Shown here: positions 60,630-64,000 of the stretch, piece by piece
Numbering within the stretch: the first letter of the stretch is position 1
How the letters are laid out: each line of letters opens with the position of its first letter
From: Anthonomus grandis grandis
Lineage: Eukaryota > Arthropoda > Insecta > Coleoptera > Curculionidae
Reading direction: 5' to 3'
Assembly (NCBI RefSeq): GCF_022605725.1
Contig: NC_065555.1
Location: 13,096,938 to 13,160,937, forward strand
Length of the DNA stretch: 64,000 nucleotides
The notes under the pieces: model-generated
What the model was told of the DNA's origin: nothing
The model's input: only the letters and a program-made list of their open reading frames with translations
The model's database searches: none
Made by a program: the position numbers and the translations under genes

Positions 60630-61715
60630 GCCTGGACTGTAACCAATTAAATAAAAAGTAAGTGACCACTACTAGGTGGCCGCCATTTTGCGTGATTGTG
60701 TCCTTTCGATGTTGGTCACTCTGACAAATTTCAATTGTGCCAATTGTAGGGAAATAAAATAATTAATGTTTTTGGGAGGTTATATTCACGATAAAACGAT
60801 ATAGAAAGTTACATTTAGTTAAGAATTTAAGCTGCGTTAGATCTGAGATTTTTCTAGTAAAACTTTAAGAATTTCGTTAAATTTTATGAAAAAAAGTAAT
60901 CCTCACCTAAAATGAGATAAAGTTTCAATTAACTTGAGATAGATGCATGCATTTTAGATTATCTGTGTTATATAAACATTGATAAACTTATATAAACTTG
61001 AATCTTATAAATCCTAATACCATGAAAATGATAATTTCTATTTAAATTTTTGCTTGTGTTTACTTAAAAAAATTAGTATAAAGCACTTTTATTTTCCTTC
61101 TATTTTTACTTTACGACTTTTACTTTCCTTCTATGTACAGTGTTTTCACATTAATAGGTACAACCATCTATAAAAATCAAAATATAGATGATTTTATAAG
61201 AGTTTGTAAATAACAAGGGTTTTTATAGTAAAAATAAACAACTCTGTATATTATTCTATGATTAACACAGACAGACAATTCACAATAATTCGGTTTTGGG
61301 AAACAGTGAACCAAATACGTTTCGTCAAAAATGCTGATATATTATCCACGTATTAAATAAGGAGGAAGCTATATCGCCTAATGCAGACGAGCATGTCGTT
61401 TACAAATCGCCAAAAACTAGGCAATGCGCTATACGCCCAATTGAAAATTTTATTTAGAATCACTCATATCGAGTGATCGTGTCAAGTGGTGATTTTAGAA
61501 TCCCAATGATGGATTAAAAACAATGTCAATGAAGAAAATTTATTTAGTTCGTGACAGGTCACACGTCAAACGTCAGCGCCGTCAACTTCATTACTGTTAT
61601 TTAATATATTTTTTGTTGGCAACACTGAAATTGTTCTGAGTGACCAACATCAAAAGAACACAACACCCAGCGGTCATTTTTGGGTACGGTGGCCGTATGC
61701 ATTAGCAGTCCAGGC
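60630..61715. mobile_element. MITE-like element with about 110-bp imperfect inverted repeats
   Basis: GCCTGGACTG at 60630-60639 pairs with CAGTCCAGGC at 61706-61715. Inside, GATGTTGGTCACTC (about 60709-60722) pairs with GAGTGACCAACATC (about 61638-61651), and GGTGGCCG pairs with CGGCCACC in loose alignment. The arms span 60630-60748 and 61616-61715. The 0.85-kb interior has no coding frame. No clear target duplication, so superfamily is unknown. Confidence 0.65.
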
Positions 61716-62079
61716 CTTATACTGGCCTTTAAAACTACTTTTTCTCTTATTCCATGAATTTAAATCAATGTTTTCCCTTATTCCTGGTATTTAAAGCAAT
61801 TGTTTCTCTTGTCCTAAATTATAAATTTGACTACCCTTTTAATATATCTACATACTGACCTCATTTAATTTCTGTAACCCTCTTCTTAAGATTTAAGGTG
61901 CGTTGATAATATAATACATGTAAATAATTAGATAAGTCTTCTATACATATGAGTGACATATACATAGAGTATATACTTATAAATCTGATCCTGCAGGGAA
62001 TTTCTGGCACTTTCGATTACACTTATTAATCCATTGATATATACGGCAAAAGTTTTATGACCGCAATGACTACATTTGG

Positions 62080-62885
62080 CAAAACATAAAATTGTCTTGA
62101 TGTCAAAACAGATCCTGTCAATACTGTTGCAAAAACACTTTCCACAGGCAAAACTATCACGGAAAAGAGGGGACGCGATCGAATCTCGCACATATCGGGT
62201 AATAAGAAACAAAGTGTTAAAAACTTTTTGAATAAATGTCCTGCCAAAGAAACCCACTATAATAGTTTAAGTTTTAGAAAATTTATATGCATGCTAAAGT
62301 CAAAGTTCTCAGCAGAACAAAATTGCATTCAGCATGTTCTGAAGAATTTTCCTTAATAAGTTTAACGTACGATTTTCTATGCTCTGACGTCATCTAAATT
62401 CCATGATCAAAGACGAAGATGATGCAGAAAAGAAGATCGGACTAAATGCCCAGTTAGAAATACTATCGAATGCTTTTTACGATATTTTGAAGAAAAACAC
62501 ACTAGGTATGTTTACTTTTTACCTGGTTCTCCAGCAGGTGTAACCCCTTTCCAGGACTAATATTAATGATGTACTATTAATGATCTACGCTCACCAGATT
62601 AGCCTTTATTGTTTTTGCTGCATTGGTGAAAATTCCAAGAATCCTTTATTTTATACCTGGATCGAAGACCAAGCAGTGAGGGGACTTACCGAGATTGCAT
62701 TGGCACTGGTGATTTTTTAGACTTGCCGACCTATGACGACATAACGACTGATCGACTTCTTTGCGATAATTGTATAGGTCAAAAATACCCACATTGTCCA
62801 CATGTGTATTTGAAAAGTAGATTTAAAGTTCTATTACACGTAACTGAAATTCACTTAAGTTTCCCTATACGAAGTCAATTATTAT
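62080..62885 (+). mobile_element. DUF7869-type transposase remnant
   Basis: Ordered pieces are TVAKTLSTGKTITEKRGRDR, SVKNFLNKCPAKETHYNSLS (62140-62270), FLNKFNVRFSML (about 62355-62390), EKKIGLNAQLEILSNAFYDI (62425-62490) and, in the second half, NPLFYTWIEDQAVRGLTEI (about 62640-62700) and LPTYDDITTDRLLCDNCIGQ (about 62722-62780), the DNCxGQ core. The order of blocks matches elements A and B. Several frameshifts; terminal repeats not seen. Confidence 0.65.
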
Positions 62886-62889
62886 ATGT

Positions 62890-64000
62890 ATAGGAGCGTC
62901 TGCGACTATATTATGCACGCGAGCCCGGGCCCGAAAAATCGCGTTTTTTGAGAAATAAAAATTCATATCTTTGGCTGTATGGCTAGCGAAACGATGAAAT
63001 TTGGCATATGGCCTCTCAATACATTGAGAATGATGGATCCGTAAACAATTTTTCTTTTCGATACATACAAAGGGAGTGGTACCGAGTCAAAGTCAAAAAT
63101 TTGTAAAAAAACGGGTCAAAATCCATTTTTGCACGAGATCTCAATTTAAACGCTGTCGAATAAATTGAAATTTTTAGGCATACAAGACTTTATAGTAATT
63201 CATGTCTATATATTTTTTGGGCCAGATCGGTATACAGGGTGAGTTGTTATAAGCGAACAAAAGTGACTAAAAAAATTTTTTATAAAAAAAGTGTTTCGGC
63301 GAAAAGACTTCGTTTTATAAGAGATTTGACATACTTTTTCTGTAAAAAAAATATTTTCAGGTAATTGGAGGTGTCTAACCTAAACTCTAAAGAAATGGCT
63401 AGTGGGAACAATACTTTGAAGCCTGGTGTGGAAAATTTTTTTCTCGCGACAGGTGGCCGGGACTTGGTTGGGTTTTTTGTAAAATTATCAATGAAAATGA
63501 ACCGGAAACGATCAGGGAAAGGAAGCACCGAATGAATCAGAAAATGAATGGGCTTTCCGAATATGTGCATATCAATTGGGGAAATTGTGTATTGCGGCCA
63601 GGAAAATTCGGCGTTTTTTGAAATGTCATATTTTCAAAAACATTTTGACGTCTTCGAAAAATGCCTTTTTTTGAAATGTCAGTGTGTTTATACCGGGGTG
63701 AGTCAAAATGAAATTTGCCCTATTATTTTATTAAAAATATGCGAATATATACACGGGTCAGTCGTAATGATCTATTTAATTTGAAATATGAATTTAGATA
63801 TTAGGTGAGTTTTATGCTATTTAGTTTCAATTATTTAATTTAACAATTCTTAAACATTGGTTTTGGGATATAAATAATTATTTTTCGAAATTATTGATTT
63901 TTAAGGTTAGCCGAGCATCATAACTTTTTTGGTTTTGGTGCGATTTGGTTGAAATTTGGTACCTAGAGTTTATTTAGGATAAGATTAATAAATTTTGATA
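62890..64000. other. Unassigned, with mariner-type end motifs
   Basis: TATACAGGGTGAGTT at 63231-63245 (TA then CAGGGTG) and a looser CCGGGGTGAGTC near 63694 resemble ends of mariner-like elements. No partner is visible inside the window and no transposase frame was found; the element may run past the end. Confidence 0.35.

Noticed and set aside
61928..62257. 109-codon open frame on the minus strand
   Set aside because: It is antisense to the DUF7869-type remnant at 62080-62885, whose ordered blocks on the plus strand are recognisable.
1..64000. CRISPR arrays, bacterial promoters or operons, rRNA and tRNA genes
   Set aside because: No regularly spaced direct repeats, no cloverleaf with conserved T-loop and no rRNA blocks noticed; the gene structures are eukaryotic. 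A covariance-model search would be needed to exclude tRNAs fully.

Overview
This is an AT-rich, intron-bearing animal genomic window. Three ordinary nuclear genes with GT-AG introns sit in a dense bed of DNA transposons and degraded non-LTR retrotransposons. The mix (mariner-like elements with long terminal repeats, Tc1, pogo-like elements with PHD fingers, hAT, many jockey/CR1-like fragments, DUF7869-type transposons) suggests an insect. A beetle is plausible, but that is inference. There are no bacterial-type operons, no CRISPR array, and no tRNA or rRNA gene that I could recognise.

Host genes. (1) The exosome subunit EXOSC9/RRP45 lies on the minus strand in six exons between 10920 and 2654. 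Its third intron is about 7 kb and holds a complete DUF7869-type transposon and nested retroelements. (2) A TMEM272-like four-span membrane protein with PPxY motifs lies on the plus strand in four exons between 16646 and 27796. Its first intron is full of retrotransposon remnants and a Tc1 copy. Its second intron is a short intron almost entirely occupied by a second complete DUF7869-type transposon. (3) A tetraspanin lies on the minus strand in five exons between 42508 and 32926. Its fourth intron (about 6.1 kb) contains a piggyBac-like remnant, a complete pogo-like element and a DUF7869 remnant. I worked out the exon joins by hand from splice sites and reading phase, and all three genes keep frame.

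Mobile elements. Seven DNA transposons have both ends visible: 3769-6219 and 23243-26373 (DUF7869 type, 4-bp target duplications), 12489-14434 and 49135-50578 (mariner-like, long terminal inverted repeats, TA target), 19122-20316 (Tc1-like, TA), and 28176-30927 and 34482-37069 (pogo-like with C-terminal PHD-like fingers, TA). Two further DUF7869 remnants (37142-37610, 62080-62885) make four copies of this type in 64 kb. The 43.9-49 kb stretch is a three-level nest of non-LTR elements. The innermost is a minus-strand element bounded by a 10-bp target duplication. The 50.8-59 kb stretch holds further non-LTR remnants and the 5' end of a hAT element with a BED finger. The right-hand end is mostly MITE-like and unassigned sequence.

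All transposases and reverse transcriptases seen carry stops, frameshifts or deletions. The most intact are the transposase at 4131-5936 (one in-frame stop plus an unresolved 3' join) and the pogo transposase at 34757-36594 (two apparent frameshifts). The strongest lead for something not well described is the DUF7869-type group: two unrelated-looking families share a conserved core, a 4-bp target duplication, an AAAGAAGG block inside the terminal repeat, and arrays of repeats near the ends that copy the inner terminal-repeat sequence.
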